Assembly: GCA_948473115.1 (NCBI GenBank)
Contig: CAOKWI010000013.1
Location: 1 to 64,000 of the forward strand
Source: an uncultured Lachnospiraceae bacterium
Lineage (GTDB): Bacteria; Bacillota; Clostridia; Lachnospirales; Lachnospiraceae
DNA: 64,000 nucleotides
Direction of reading: 5' to 3'
Shown here: one piece after another, positions 33,292 to 42,738 of the stretch
Layout: every line of letters begins with the position of its first letter
How positions within the stretch are numbered: the first letter of the stretch is position 1
The notes under the pieces: generated by a model
The model's input: the letters and a program-made list of their open reading frames with translations, nothing else
Databases searched by the model: none
What the model was told of the DNA's origin: nothing
Program-made: the position numbers and the translations under genes

Positions 33292-34746
33292 CTATTCTTC
33301 ATCTTCGGAGTCATCCTCCTGGGGCTCTTGCACAACCGGCTGCTCTAATTCCGTGAGACTAAGCCTCTCATAACGATCCTGCTGCAGCTTGAATATCGCT
33401 CCTGTATATGCGTTCACGGCAAAATGATTGCCCGTCTTGGTCAGGCTGCCGTCCGCACCGCAGTAAATCTCTGAGATCACATAAAAATCATCTATCGAGT
33501 TGATATTGGTTACGTACTGATACTCATATTGATACCGGTCCCAGTTTTCATTGAAATGCCCGTCCGCATCGAATACCTTTCCGGTATTCAGGGCGTACTG
33601 CATAACGGCGTCCACCGCCTGCTGGGGAGTAAAATCCGTATTCATGACCAGGTTGTAGGACCGCTCCGTCACATCACCCGTCACCCCGTTTTCAATCCTG
33701 GCAAACTTGAAATTACTCTTCCCAAGCGGCATGGGGATGGGCCTTGAATAAAGCTGCGATGAATAGGTGGGCACAGAGCCGTCTGTCGTATAGTAAACCT
33801 CCTCCGTGTCCTCCACCACCTCAATATTCATGGGGAAATTATAGTTCCCGCTGTATAAGTTGATGTTCGGCGCGGGAATCTCCTCAAATTCCACATGGAA
33901 CTCCCCCGACGTCACCGTACTGACAATGCCGTTGTCATTGATAAACAGCGCCTTGACGATATAGTCACCGTCCTCCAGGATGATCGGAGCGGTATACTGG
34001 GTGCTCTCCTCACTGGGTTCGCTGCCGTCCAATGTATAATAGATCTTCCCGCTGCCAAAGGCTGACAGCTTCAGAGGCTGGACCATCGTATAATAACCCG
34101 GCTTAATGCTGAATTCCGGCGGCCTTGCCAGATATTTCTGGTATGTGGATATCAGGGTCGCGTTTTCGCTGGCCAGCAGCAGGTCGTTGATCGTCTGATA
34201 GTCCTCCCTGGCGCTGTAGATCGCGATCAGCTTGCCGTATGCCCGCTCCAGCTGTTCGCTGGTGGCATAGGTATCCCTGGCAATCTCCCGCAGGAGGAAT
34301 TCATATTCTATTTTATTATTCTTCAGAAAATATACCTCTGCCAGACTGAATTTTAATTCTATATTGTCTTCATCCAATTCCAATGCACGGCTGTAGCATC
34401 GGATGGCCCTGTCATACTTCTGGCTCTCCGCGTAATCCGCTCCCCTCCTGATCTGCCATTCGAGGGAATTATACTGATACACAAGGAGACCGGATACAGC
34501 GGCCATCACCGCCAGTACTGCACCACATACCGCCCACGGCCTCCAGGACTTCCTCCGCCTTGGAGGCTTTTCATCCTCCTTTGGCGTCTCCTGTCCGCCG
34601 ATATCCTCCAGCATACCACTGATGGTAAGCTCTATATCCTGCTCCAATTCGGGATCAAAGTCAGGAACAATATGGATATCTTCGCCACAATGCTCACAAT
34701 ATAGGGATCCGTCTGCCATTTCCGCTCCACAGCTGGGACACTTCAT
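33292..34746 (-). CDS. Zinc-ribbon, TPR and chitobiase-C-like repeat membrane protein
   Basis: 484 residues. A zinc ribbon (CPSCGAEM, then CEHCGEDI) is followed by an acidic linker and one transmembrane segment (about 70-92). Next come a TPR pair (AESQKYDRAIRCYSRALELD) and two beta-rich repeats with the CHB_HEX_C_1 signature (YYTLDGSEPSEEST and YYTTDGSVPTYSSQ). An extracellular globular end and an acidic tail complete it. The DGS(E/V)P motif occurs in the C-terminal domain of chitobiases and in many Gram-positive surface proteins. No catalytic domain is visible; an envelope-associated scaffolding or sensing role is a guess. Confidence 0.8.
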   Translation of the reverse strand: MKCPSCGAEMADGSLYCEHCGEDIHIVPDFDPELEQDIELTISGMLEDIGGQETPKEDEKPPRRRKSWRPWAVCGAVLAVMAAVSGLLVYQYNSLEWQIRRGADYAESQKYDRAIRCYSRALELDEDNIELKFSLAEVYFLKNNKIEYEFLLREIARDTYATSEQLERAYGKLIAIYSAREDYQTINDLLLASENATLISTYQKYLARPPEFSIKPGYYTMVQPLKLSAFGSGKIYYTLDGSEPSEESTQYTAPIILEDGDYIVKALFINDNGIVSTVTSGEFHVEFEEIPAPNINLYSGNYNFPMNIEVVEDTEEVYYTTDGSVPTYSSQLYSRPIPMPLGKSNFKFARIENGVTGDVTERSYNLVMNTDFTPQQAVDAVMQYALNTGKVFDADGHFNENWDRYQYEYQYVTNINSIDDFYVISEIYCGADGSLTKTGNHFAVNAYTGAIFKLQQDRYERLSLTELEQPVVQEPQEDDSEDEE

Positions 34747-34783
34747 AGCTTACGCCTCTTTTCTCTTGTGAAAGATCAAACGC

Positions 34784-36454
34784 TCAAAACAGCCCCGTTA
34801 TAACCCCGTTATCATTTACATCGATCCGATATGCCGCAGGCTGCTTCGGAAGTCCCGGCATGATCATCACGTCCCCTGTCAGGGCCACCACAAATCCGGC
34901 CCCGGCCGAAACATAAGCCTCCCTGACATTCAGTTCAAATCTCTCCGGCCTCCCCAAAAGCGTCGGATCGTCAGACAGGGAATACTGGTTCTTTGCCATA
35001 CACACCGGCAGCCTTCCAAATCCCAGTTCCGTAAGCTTTTGCAGCTGCCTTTTCGCCGCCGCGGAAAAGTTCACTCCGGCCGCACCGTAAATATCCCTGG
35101 CCACTGTGACAATCTTTTCCTCCAGGGAAGCGGCGTCATCATAGAGCACATGGAAATGGCTCTCTCTGTTCTCCAGCGTTTCCAGCACTTTCCGCGCCAG
35201 GTCGGTCCCGCCCTCTCCGCCCTTTTCCCATACCCGGGAGAGCGCAAATTCACAGCCCCGCTGACTGCAGAACTTCCTGACATATTCCACTTCGGCCTCT
35301 GTGTCCGTGGCGAAGGAATTGAGCGTCACCACCACCGGCACATCATATTTCTGCAGATTTTCCATATGCTTTTCCAGATTCACAATGCCCTTTTCCAAGG
35401 CCTTCAGATCCTCTCTGTCCAGCTCCGCCCTGGGCACGCCCCCATTATACTTCAAGGCTCTGACCGTTGCCACCAAGACCACGGCATCGGGCGCAAGCCC
35501 TGCCATCCGGCACTTGATATCAAAGAATTTCTCCGCTCCCAGATCGGCTCCAAAACCCGCCTCGGTAATGCAGTAATCCGCCATTTTTAGGGCCGCCTTT
35601 GTGGCCCGCACGGAATTACAGCCGTGGGCAATATTGGCAAAAGGCCCGCCGTGCACCAGCGCCGGCGTGTGCTCCAGGGTCTGGATCAGGTTGGGCTTCA
35701 TGGCATCCTTCAAAAGCGCCGCCATCGCGCCCACTGCCTGTAAGTCCGCGGCTGTCACAGGCTCCCCGGCATAATTGTACGCCACAATGATACGCCCCAG
35801 GCGCTCCTTCAGATCCTGCATATCCTCCGCAAGACAGAGGATCGCCATGATCTCGCTTGCCACCGTAATGACAAAATGATCCTCCCGCACAAATCCGTCC
35901 GTCTTGTTTCCCAGACCCACCACAATATTCCGCAGCGCCCTGTCATTCATATCCTCGCAGCGTTTCCAGACAATCTGCCTGGTGTCGATCTGCAGCGCAT
36001 TCCCCTGATGGATATGATTGTCAAGCAATGCCGCCAACAGGTTGTTTGCCGATGTGACGGCATGGAAATCCCCTGTGAAATGCAGGTTCAGATCCTCCAT
36101 GGGAACCACCTGGGCATGCCCCCCTCCGGCGGCTCCGCCCTTGATGCCGAAACAGGGACCCAGGGACGGCTCCCTCAGGGCAATCACCGCTTTCTTCCCA
36201 AGCTTTCCAAATGCCTGCCCCAGGCCTACGCTGACGGTAGTCTTCCCCTCCCCCGCTGGAGTGGGATTGATCGCCGTCACCAGGATCAGTTTTCCGTCCG
36301 GCCTGCCCTTTAAGCCCTCCAGGTACTCTTCGGTCAGCTTCGCTTTATATTTTCCGTAAGACTCCAGGTCATCCTGGGTCATACCCAGCTGCCCCGCCAC
36401 ATTGACAATGGGCTCCAATACCGCCTCCTGTGCGATTTCAATATCTGACTTCAT
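34784..36454 (-). CDS. fhs: Formate--tetrahydrofolate ligase
   Basis: Joins formate to tetrahydrofolate with ATP to give 10-formyl-THF. It feeds purine and formyl-Met synthesis and, in acetogens, the methyl branch of the Wood-Ljungdahl pathway. The 556-residue length is standard. Recognisable features are the P-loop [40 protein letters not shown], and the C-terminal [17 protein letters not shown]. The start follows AGGAAAGGA. No other methyl-branch gene is in the window, so autotrophy cannot be judged. Confidence 0.97.
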   Translation of the reverse strand: MKSDIEIAQEAVLEPIVNVAGQLGMTQDDLESYGKYKAKLTEEYLEGLKGRPDGKLILVTAINPTPAGEGKTTVSVGLGQAFGKLGKKAVIALREPSLGPCFGIKGGAAGGGHAQVVPMEDLNLHFTGDFHAVTSANNLLAALLDNHIHQGNALQIDTRQIVWKRCEDMNDRALRNIVVGLGNKTDGFVREDHFVITVASEIMAILCLAEDMQDLKERLGRIIVAYNYAGEPVTAADLQAVGAMAALLKDAMKPNLIQTLEHTPALVHGGPFANIAHGCNSVRATKAALKMADYCITEAGFGADLGAEKFFDIKCRMAGLAPDAVVLVATVRALKYNGGVPRAELDREDLKALEKGIVNLEKHMENLQKYDVPVVVTLNSFATDTEAEVEYVRKFCSQRGCEFALSRVWEKGGEGGTDLARKVLETLENRESHFHVLYDDAASLEEKIVTVARDIYGAAGVNFSAAAKRQLQKLTELGFGRLPVCMAKNQYSLSDDPTLLGRPERFELNVREAYVSAGAGFVVALTGDVMIMPGLPKQPAAYRIDVNDNGVITGLF

Positions 36455-36469
36455 AAGGGATATCCTTTC

Positions 36470-36652
36470 CTGTTTTTAATCTGTGCTGATCTGTTATTTC
36501 TTCTCTTTTCCTTTTGTTCTCTTTTCCTTTTGTTCTTTTCTCTTTGCTATTTACTCATTTTTTGCCGTTAGCCTTTTGTTCTTCTGCTTCTTTCTGTTCT
36601 TTTCTCTTTACTATTTACCTTCTGCTCTTTTGGTTTTATGCTTTCTGCCCTT
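36470..36652. repeat. Low-complexity polypyrimidine spacer
   Basis: The plus strand is almost entirely C and T, with recurring CTCTTTTCCTTTTGTT and TTCTCTTTACTATTTA-like blocks. The ftsK-fhs transcript is therefore purine-rich here. No gene is present; it is a degenerate repeat tract separating ftsK from fhs. Confidence 0.6.
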
Positions 36653-39526
36653 TTATATCTGTTCTTCGATCAGCTGCTCAAACTGCTCCGGGCTCATCAG
36701 TATCTTTCTGGGTTTTGTGCCTTCCTCTTCGCCCACTACGCCAAACTCACAGAGTTGATCCATGATTCTTGCCGCCCGGTTGAAACCGATCTTCAGGACA
36801 CGCTGCAGCATGCCGATGGAAGCTTTATCCTTCTCAATGAGAAACCGCCCCGCCTTCTCAAACAGTTCGTCGATCTCGCTGCCGCCATCCGAGGCGCCGC
36901 CGTTCCCGGAGCCTGAACCCATGCTTTTGATCTTCTCTTCGACCTCTGGTGCATAGGTATTTCCCAGGGTCTGGTTTTTCAGGAAGTCCACCACATCCGA
37001 TACTTCCTTGTCGGACACAAAGGCTCCCTGTACCCGGGCCGGCTTGCTGTAGCCCTGGGGATAGAAAAGCATGTCTCCCTTCCCCAAAAGCTTCTCCGCA
37101 CCGTTCATATCCAGGATCGTCCTGGAATCCACGCCGCTGGAAACGGAAAATGCCACACGGCTGGGCATGTTTGCCTTGATCAGGCCGGTAATGACGTCCA
37201 CACTGGGACGCTGGGTGGCAATGATCAGATGGATTCCCGCCGCCCTTGCCAGCTGCGCCAGACGGCAGACGGATTCCTCCACCTCCCCGGGACATACCAT
37301 CATCAGGTCCGCCAACTCATCCACGATAATGACGATCTGCGGCATCTTTTTCGGCGCATCCTCCTGCCCGCCCTGCTGCATGGACTCGACTTTCTTATTA
37401 TATCCTTTCAGGTCACGTACATTGTAATCCGCAAATTTGCGGTATCTGTCCTCCATCTCCGACACTCCCCAGTGGAGCGCCGCGGAAGCTTTTTTCGGAT
37501 CCGTCACCACAGGGATCAGCAGATGGGGGATTCCGTTATATACGCTCAGTTCCACCACCTTGGGATCCACCATGATCAGTTTCACATCATCAGGGTGCGC
37601 CTTGTACAGGATACTCATGATCAGGGTATTGATGCACACCGACTTACCGGAACCGGTGGCGCCTGCAATCAGCATATGGGGCATCTTCGCGATATCCGTC
37701 ACCACCACCTGCCCCGCAATATCCTTTCCCACCGCAAAAGCGATATTGGAGGGAAAATCCTTAAATTCCTTGTTCTCCAGCAGATCCCGGAGGGCAACCG
37801 GCATGGTCTCCTTATTGGGCACTTCAATGCCAATAGCTGCCTTTCCGGGGATGGGCGCTTCGATCCTGATATCCGTAGCCGCCAGGTTCAATTTAATATC
37901 ATCTGACAGCCCCACGATCTTAGACACTTTGACGCCCTGTTCCGGCTGCAGTTCATACCGTGTGACGCTGGGACCCTGGCTGATATCCGTTATCATGACC
38001 TTCACACCAAAGGTACTTAAGGTCTGCTGAAGACGCATGGCTGTCTCCTTCAGTTCCCTCGTGGTATCCCCCGACACGGCAGCGCCCTTCTGTAATAAAC
38101 TGATGGGAGGGAAGCAGTATTTCTTTGGTATCTGCTTTTCCGCCCGGTTGACTTCCCTCTGAATACCAGGCTCCACACTGCTTTCCTCCGGCGCAGGCCT
38201 TGCCGCCGGGCGCTGCCGCCCTGCGGAAGGTTCTTCCACGTCTTCCTTATGTATCCGGATGTCCTGATCCGGAAAACTTATTTCAGGAGAATCCGCTTCG
38301 GGAGAATCCATTTCAGGGACTTCCGTCCCCAGATCCTCCATCCATTCAGATTTCATATCTTCCGTGGTCGGTTCGAAGCCTGTGCCTGCATACAAAGTCC
38401 CACCCGATGTGAACCCGGTGTTTCCTGTCCTTGAGCCTGATACCACACCGGCCGCCATTGCCGGCATGCTTTCCGTTTCCGGCTCCCGATAAGGCTCCTG
38501 CTCCTCTTCCGGAAAAGCCTCCTCGTTCAGGCGAACCTGATGCATGGTCCTGATCTGTATTCTCTCAAAGTCAAATGCCGGGGCAGACACTGTCTCTGTC
38601 TCCATTTCCGGCTCTTCCGACACAGTCTCCACAGGGTACAGGTCGTCCCCCTGCTCCTCCGTATAGATGATCTCATGGACGTCTTCGCTGTGATGCTCCC
38701 CGGAGGGTCTGACAAGGGCTGTATCCATCATAACGCCGGAAACCTTCTTTTCCATGCGCAGGATCTTTTCATTTTCCTTCTCTTCGGCCTTTAAACGGCG
38801 CTCCTCTTCCCTTCTGGCACGTTCCTCTTCCCTCCTGACGCGCTGTTCCTCCTGCTCCTCACGGCGCCTGCGGTTCATCTCCCTGCGGCGCAGGGCATCC
38901 TCCCTGGACAGTTCCCTGACACGGCTTCCGCCCTTTTTCACACTGCTGAGCAGGGACTTCTCTGTCAGCAGGATCAGGCTGACCACAGAGCACAAAAGCA
39001 CCACCAGTACCGTACCTATTGTCTCCAGATAATGCTGCAGCAGATAGCTGATACTGCCGGACAGCACGCCGCCGCCGGTCTTATTGTCGCGGCTGTTCTC
39101 ATAGAGCGTCTTGATACTATAGGTCTCCAGGGTGCCCGCCCCTTTCGTCAGCAGGTCGCACAGCACACCCACCATAATACAGAGCACCACTCCGGAAACC
39201 AGCTTTCTTACCGCATTGGGATTCCCCTCATTGGCAAACCAGAAAGATGCCGCAAAAAAAATCAGCAGGGGAAGCACATAGGTAATCAGCCCAAACAGAC
39301 CAAAAAGCACTCCGCTGACAGCATTCCCCACAGGACCTACAATACCGAAATTACAGCAGAACAGCAGAACCATTACAACAAACAGGGCGATCAATCCAAT
39401 CTCATGAAACAGCGCGCTGTCCTGCGCCTCCTGGATCTCCTCCTGCTTCCTTTTTCTGGAAGCCGTTCCCGCCGCCCTTTTACCTGCACTTTTATTTGAA
39501 GATGATGATCTCTTAGAAGAAGCCAT
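36653..39526 (-). CDS. ftsK: DNA translocase FtsK/SpoIIIE
   Basis: A 957-residue DNA pump that clears chromosomal DNA across the closing septum or into the forespore. The N terminus has four transmembrane segments (about 45-190). A charged coiled region (MNRRRREEQEEQRVRREEER) and an acidic linker follow, then the alpha-beta motor with Walker A GATGSGKSVCINTL, Walker B IVIIVDELADLMM and ATQRPSVDVITG. The C-terminal gamma winged helix (ASIGMLQRVLKIGFNRAARI) recognises polar sequences. The ATG at 39526 starts MASSKRSS; the GTG five codons earlier lacks an RBS. The neighbouring TepA-like gene is conserved in Bacillus too. Confidence 0.96.
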   Translation of the reverse strand: MASSKRSSSSNKSAGKRAAGTASRKRKQEEIQEAQDSALFHEIGLIALFVVMVLLFCCNFGIVGPVGNAVSGVLFGLFGLITYVLPLLIFFAASFWFANEGNPNAVRKLVSGVVLCIMVGVLCDLLTKGAGTLETYSIKTLYENSRDNKTGGGVLSGSISYLLQHYLETIGTVLVVLLCSVVSLILLTEKSLLSSVKKGGSRVRELSREDALRRREMNRRRREEQEEQRVRREEERARREEERRLKAEEKENEKILRMEKKVSGVMMDTALVRPSGEHHSEDVHEIIYTEEQGDDLYPVETVSEEPEMETETVSAPAFDFERIQIRTMHQVRLNEEAFPEEEQEPYREPETESMPAMAAGVVSGSRTGNTGFTSGGTLYAGTGFEPTTEDMKSEWMEDLGTEVPEMDSPEADSPEISFPDQDIRIHKEDVEEPSAGRQRPAARPAPEESSVEPGIQREVNRAEKQIPKKYCFPPISLLQKGAAVSGDTTRELKETAMRLQQTLSTFGVKVMITDISQGPSVTRYELQPEQGVKVSKIVGLSDDIKLNLAATDIRIEAPIPGKAAIGIEVPNKETMPVALRDLLENKEFKDFPSNIAFAVGKDIAGQVVVTDIAKMPHMLIAGATGSGKSVCINTLIMSILYKAHPDDVKLIMVDPKVVELSVYNGIPHLLIPVVTDPKKASAALHWGVSEMEDRYRKFADYNVRDLKGYNKKVESMQQGGQEDAPKKMPQIVIIVDELADLMMVCPGEVEESVCRLAQLARAAGIHLIIATQRPSVDVITGLIKANMPSRVAFSVSSGVDSRTILDMNGAEKLLGKGDMLFYPQGYSKPARVQGAFVSDKEVSDVVDFLKNQTLGNTYAPEVEEKIKSMGSGSGNGGASDGGSEIDELFEKAGRFLIEKDKASIGMLQRVLKIGFNRAARIMDQLCEFGVVGEEEGTKPRKILMSPEQFEQLIEEQI

Positions 39527-39739
39527 CTCATCCAACCTCACTTCTCATAGTCTCATAAACATACTGTTGAAATTATAACATTTTTATGTGTACTTGTCAC
39601 CATGGTTTTTTCTCTCGCTTTCTCTCTCCATTCTTTAACACGCTCTAAGTCTTTATCCGCCAGATTCCTCTATATAATTATCAATCGGATAAAACCACAT
39701 TTATCCCTGCAGGATGTGCCATTGTATTTCCAGCCGTTA

Positions 39740-39773
39740 TAAAAGGCACTGACGGATGTTTCCGCCAATGCCT
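39740..39773 (-). terminator. Intrinsic terminator downstream of the TepA-like gene
   Basis: Arms at 39744-39756 and 39761-39773 pair over 13 bp, with two GU pairs on the minus strand and a four-base loop, followed by TTTTA. It closes the upstream transcript before ftsK. Confidence 0.7.
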
Positions 39774-39840
39774 CTCATACCACATACTTTGGTTTATTGT
39801 GCCGATCCAATAACATTATATTTTATCCGTCCATCCCTCC

Positions 39841-39933
39841 TTAATCATCTTCCAGACCATCCTGGGCGTCTTTTAAAAGTTCATCAATAATCCTTTTAGC
39901 TTCTTCTGCATTTCCCGCGTCAAAAATTTTCAA
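39841..39933 (-). pseudogene. Short coding remnant between the TepA-like gene and ftsK
   Basis: Thirty codons from a TTG (GNAEEAKRIIDELLKDAQDG then LEDD) read like the helical C terminus of a protein. The frame has no RBS, and immediately after its stop a GGAGGG precedes a further 13-codon fragment. It is probably decayed gene debris; a genuine micro-protein is possible. The rest of the 422 bases between 39527 and 39948 holds the terminator and a half MITE end (ACACGCTCTAAG, 39638-39649). Confidence 0.3.
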
Positions 39934-39948
39934 GCAAGATAATAAAAT

Positions 39949-40632
39949 CTAAATCAATTCATGCAGCTTCGCAATGGCCTTATCGATTCCTCCCACCTCG
40001 TCAATGATCCCGTACTTTACAGCGTCCTCCCCCACCAGGATCGTTCCCACATCCTTGGTCAGGATCCCGGTCTCTGTCATCAGTTCCTCATAGACCTGCT
40101 TATTTGCCCTGCAATGATTGCAGACAAAGCTTGTGATCCGGTCCTGGATCAGCTTGAAATATTCGAAGGTCTGGGGAACGCCGATCACAGTCCCGTTCAT
40201 CCGCACCGGATGGATCACCATGGTTCCTGTGGGGACAATATAAGAATAATCCGTGCTGACTGCGATGGGCACACCGATAGAGTGGCTTCCGCCAAGTACC
40301 AGGGATACCGTGGGCTTGCTCAGGGAGGCGATCATTTCCGCGATGGCCAGTCCGGCCTCCACGTCTCCACCCATGGTGTTCAGAAGGACTAAAACCCCGT
40401 GAATATCCTTACTGTCCTCTATCGCCGCCAGGCTGGGCAGGATATGTTCATATTTTGTGGTTTTGGAATTGTTGGAAAGATTCTCATGCCCCTCTATCTC
40501 CCCGATAATGGAAATCAGATGGATATCCTCCATCTTGCCGTTTTCGTTTAATTCCGCCTGACCTGTTTTTTCAATCCGCTCGTCCTTCTTTTCCTCTATC
40601 TCCAGCTTTTCTTTTTTCTTTTCCTCTGACAT
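39949..40632 (-). CDS. ClpP-family serine protease (TepA/YmfB-like)
   Basis: A 227-residue cytosolic protease-like protein of the ClpP/crotonase fold. An acidic, lysine-rich N terminus precedes the core. Oxyanion segment LNTMGGDVEAG is followed by the nucleophile Ser118 in GGSHSIGVP and His141 in MVIHPVRM. In Bacillus the relative YmfB/TepA is encoded near spoIIIE and was linked to protein translocation and spore-coat or SASP processing. The same pairing with ftsK is kept here. Confidence 0.92.
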   Translation of the reverse strand: MSEEKKKEKLEIEEKKDERIEKTGQAELNENGKMEDIHLISIIGEIEGHENLSNNSKTTKYEHILPSLAAIEDSKDIHGVLVLLNTMGGDVEAGLAIAEMIASLSKPTVSLVLGGSHSIGVPIAVSTDYSYIVPTGTMVIHPVRMNGTVIGVPQTFEYFKLIQDRITSFVCNHCRANKQVYEELMTETGILTKDVGTILVGEDAVKYGIIDEVGGIDKAIAKLHELI

Positions 40633-40834
40633 AGCCCGTTCCTTTCCTGATTATCACAAGCAGGCAATTGCAAAAGTCCGAATTAGCGTGACGCCTTTGT
40701 TCCATCCGAACAAAAACGAAGCGAAGGTCGTTTTGGAATCGTTTCCTATTTTGTGCGAATTACTGAAAGACTGTTTGTCAAATGCGCTTTTCGCAATTAC
40801 CTATTATCACAAGACGGGTCTGCAAATGATGAAA
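40633..40834. other. Intergenic region with GCAATTGC-like repeats
   Basis: No gene. AGGCAATTGC (near 40672) and CGCAATTACCTAT (near 40794) are inverted, imperfect copies of a motif also present at 33285-33294 (CAATTGCCTAT). They are probably the ends of another small dispersed element. Confidence 0.35.
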
Positions 40835-40870
40835 AGCAAAAAAGAGAACAGCCCGCCCTGACTGCTCTCT
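40835..40870 (-). terminator. Intrinsic terminator of the GT-C-like gene
   Basis: On the minus strand AGAGAGCAG and CTGTTCTCT (one GU pair) enclose a ten-base GC-rich loop and are followed by TTTTTTGCTTTT. It stands 43 bases after the stop at 40913. Confidence 0.85.
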
Positions 40871-40912
40871 TATAATTCCCGATTTTTGATACATCATTCA
40901 AAATACAGGCTT

Positions 40913-42706
40913 TTAATGGTCAAAATCATCATCGTCCGCCACATATACATCATAACCGCCAAGTTCTTTGTCGGAATCCAGCCTGTAGTCCATCACGCGC
41001 TTCTCATGTTTTTTGGGCAGAGGCAGCGGATTCTCCAGGAACTCGACCCTGCGTTCCTTCCCCGGCTGTTCTTCCGCCTCTACACCTTGTCCTTCGATCC
41101 TTGTTTCTTTCTCCATGTTTTCTCCTGTCTCCATACTCCCTGCTTCGGGCATTTCTCCTGTCGCCATGTATTCCTTTTCAGGTGTTATCCCTGTCTCCGG
41201 GCTTTCTTTTTCGGGTATTTTCCCCGCCTTCAGGCTTTCCTTTTCAGGCATTTTCCCTGTCTCCATGTTTTCCTTTTTGGGTGTTATCCCTGTCTCCGGG
41301 CTTCCTTTTTCGGGTATTTTCCCTGTCTCCATGTTTTCCTTTTTGGGCATTTCCCCCGTCTCCCCGCTCTTTCCCTTCATCACTTCCGTCCTTCCGGTCC
41401 CTGCTATCGCTATGATTTCCAGGTCATCTGTCTCGTCATTACCGACCGCTGTTTCCTTCCCTTTCCTTTTGCCCGATCCCTTCTCCGCAGGGTAGACCGC
41501 CATACTCTCCTGGATTCCCAGCCCCGCCAATATGGTACTGAAAAGGAAAATATAACCGAACCCGTTCATCTCCTCCGCAAACACCCCGGATAATTGCAAG
41601 AGAACAGCCATACCGAGACAGAAGATCCACACGGTGAACCTTTCCACGCCTCTGCCACACCAGAAACCGAAAACGCCCCATGTCATAAAACAGAGTATCA
41701 GGGCGATCATCCACATCACATCAAATCCGGAAATTTTAATGAAAAGCTGTAGATCACCCCACCGGTATAGCTCTATCCATGCCCCGATGATCTCCGAGAC
41801 CGGCTTGCCGCTGCCAGCCACATCCGCCAGAATGCATCCAAAGGCTCCCATCAGAACTCCTGCCAGACTGCCCAAAAATCCCTGGAGAATCTTGCGTCCG
41901 GCCCCCTGTCTCCTCATAACAATGACGCCGAATATCAAAGGCAGCAGCAAAAAACCCGCCACATCCAGATAACACAGGACAGCAGACATTACACCTGCCA
42001 CCAGCCAGAATCCCCATTTGGGGACAAAACGCACGCCCTGGGAAATAAAGTACAATACAAGTGAGAAAAGGAGCAGATACAGCATTTCCGGAGAAAGTAC
42101 CAGCGATTTTTTCACCATATAAGGGGAAAGCATGAAAAAAGATACCATCACGACAGCGGGAATCCTGCCCGCCATTTTACGGACCGCCATGTGAAGCAGC
42201 AGCACACCGGACAACTGCAGCGCGACCTGCAGCCAGACTGCCACCGCCGCTTTATTTCCAAGCAGAATAAAACACAGACGCAGCAGACAGACATACAGAT
42301 ATACAGCTCCATGAACGAACTGGGGAATCCCCTGCCCGTCCGCGGAAAGAAACGCCAGTTCCAGATAAACCGGTTCCTCCGCCTGTGCCAGTCCTTCCGG
42401 CCGCAATTGCGCCACCCGAAGAAAGATCCCAGCCGCAAACAGAGCAAGGACCAGAAGCTTCTCCAGCCATGCCAGATCCTTACCCGCTCTCCCCGCGCCC
42501 ACATTCAGCTTCACCGCCATCTGATGAAGGCCGAATACCAGGGCTCCGGTAAGCGCCAGGTATGCTGCCGGTATTGCAAATTCAAAGTATTGAGCCATCC
42601 CGAGGGAATCACAGACTGCCCTGCAGGTAAATACCATGGCGGCTCCCACCATAAACAGGTAGGCCGCCCACATCAGACAGCTGACCGCGTTCTTCTTCCA
42701 AATCAT
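40913..42706 (-). CDS. Polytopic GT-C-like membrane protein with repeat tail
   Basis: 597 residues. About eleven hydrophobic segments fill residues 5-425. An early extracytoplasmic loop with RPEGLAQAEEPVYLELAFLS resembles the first loop of PMT/ArnT-type (GT39) glycosyltransferases, though the usual DE pair is unclear. The cytoplasmic C terminus carries about eight tandem copies of an 11-residue unit near ETGKMPEKESP, then an acidic end (DVYVADDDDFDH). It follows a GtrB/DPM1-like glycosyltransferase gene by 32 bases. The pair suggests transfer of a lipid-linked sugar to an envelope polymer or protein. Confidence 0.8.
   Translation of the reverse strand: MIWKKNAVSCLMWAAYLFMVGAAMVFTCRAVCDSLGMAQYFEFAIPAAYLALTGALVFGLHQMAVKLNVGAGRAGKDLAWLEKLLVLALFAAGIFLRVAQLRPEGLAQAEEPVYLELAFLSADGQGIPQFVHGAVYLYVCLLRLCFILLGNKAAVAVWLQVALQLSGVLLLHMAVRKMAGRIPAVVMVSFFMLSPYMVKKSLVLSPEMLYLLLFSLVLYFISQGVRFVPKWGFWLVAGVMSAVLCYLDVAGFLLLPLIFGVIVMRRQGAGRKILQGFLGSLAGVLMGAFGCILADVAGSGKPVSEIIGAWIELYRWGDLQLFIKISGFDVMWMIALILCFMTWGVFGFWCGRGVERFTVWIFCLGMAVLLQLSGVFAEEMNGFGYIFLFSTILAGLGIQESMAVYPAEKGSGKRKGKETAVGNDETDDLEIIAIAGTGRTEVMKGKSGETGEMPKKENMETGKIPEKGSPETGITPKKENMETGKMPEKESLKAGKIPEKESPETGITPEKEYMATGEMPEAGSMETGENMEKETRIEGQGVEAEEQPGKERRVEFLENPLPLPKKHEKRVMDYRLDSDKELGGYDVYVADDDDFDH
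41103..41365. repeat. 33-bp in-frame minisatellite, about 8 copies
   Basis: Within the tail of the GT-C-like gene a 33-bp unit is repeated about eight times with substitutions, giving units such as ETGKIPEKGSP, ETGITPKKENM, KAGKIPEKESP and ETGITPEKEYM. Some non-adjacent units are nearly identical at the DNA level, a sign of expansion by slippage or recombination. Confidence 0.8.
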
Positions 42707-42738
42707 CCGTAGTTTAATCCTCTGTATTCAGACCATTG

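Noticed and set aside
41013..41593. Plus-strand open frames over the 33-bp repeat region
   Set aside because: They are mirror frames of the repeat-containing tail of the GT-C-like gene; low-complexity DNA keeps several frames open.
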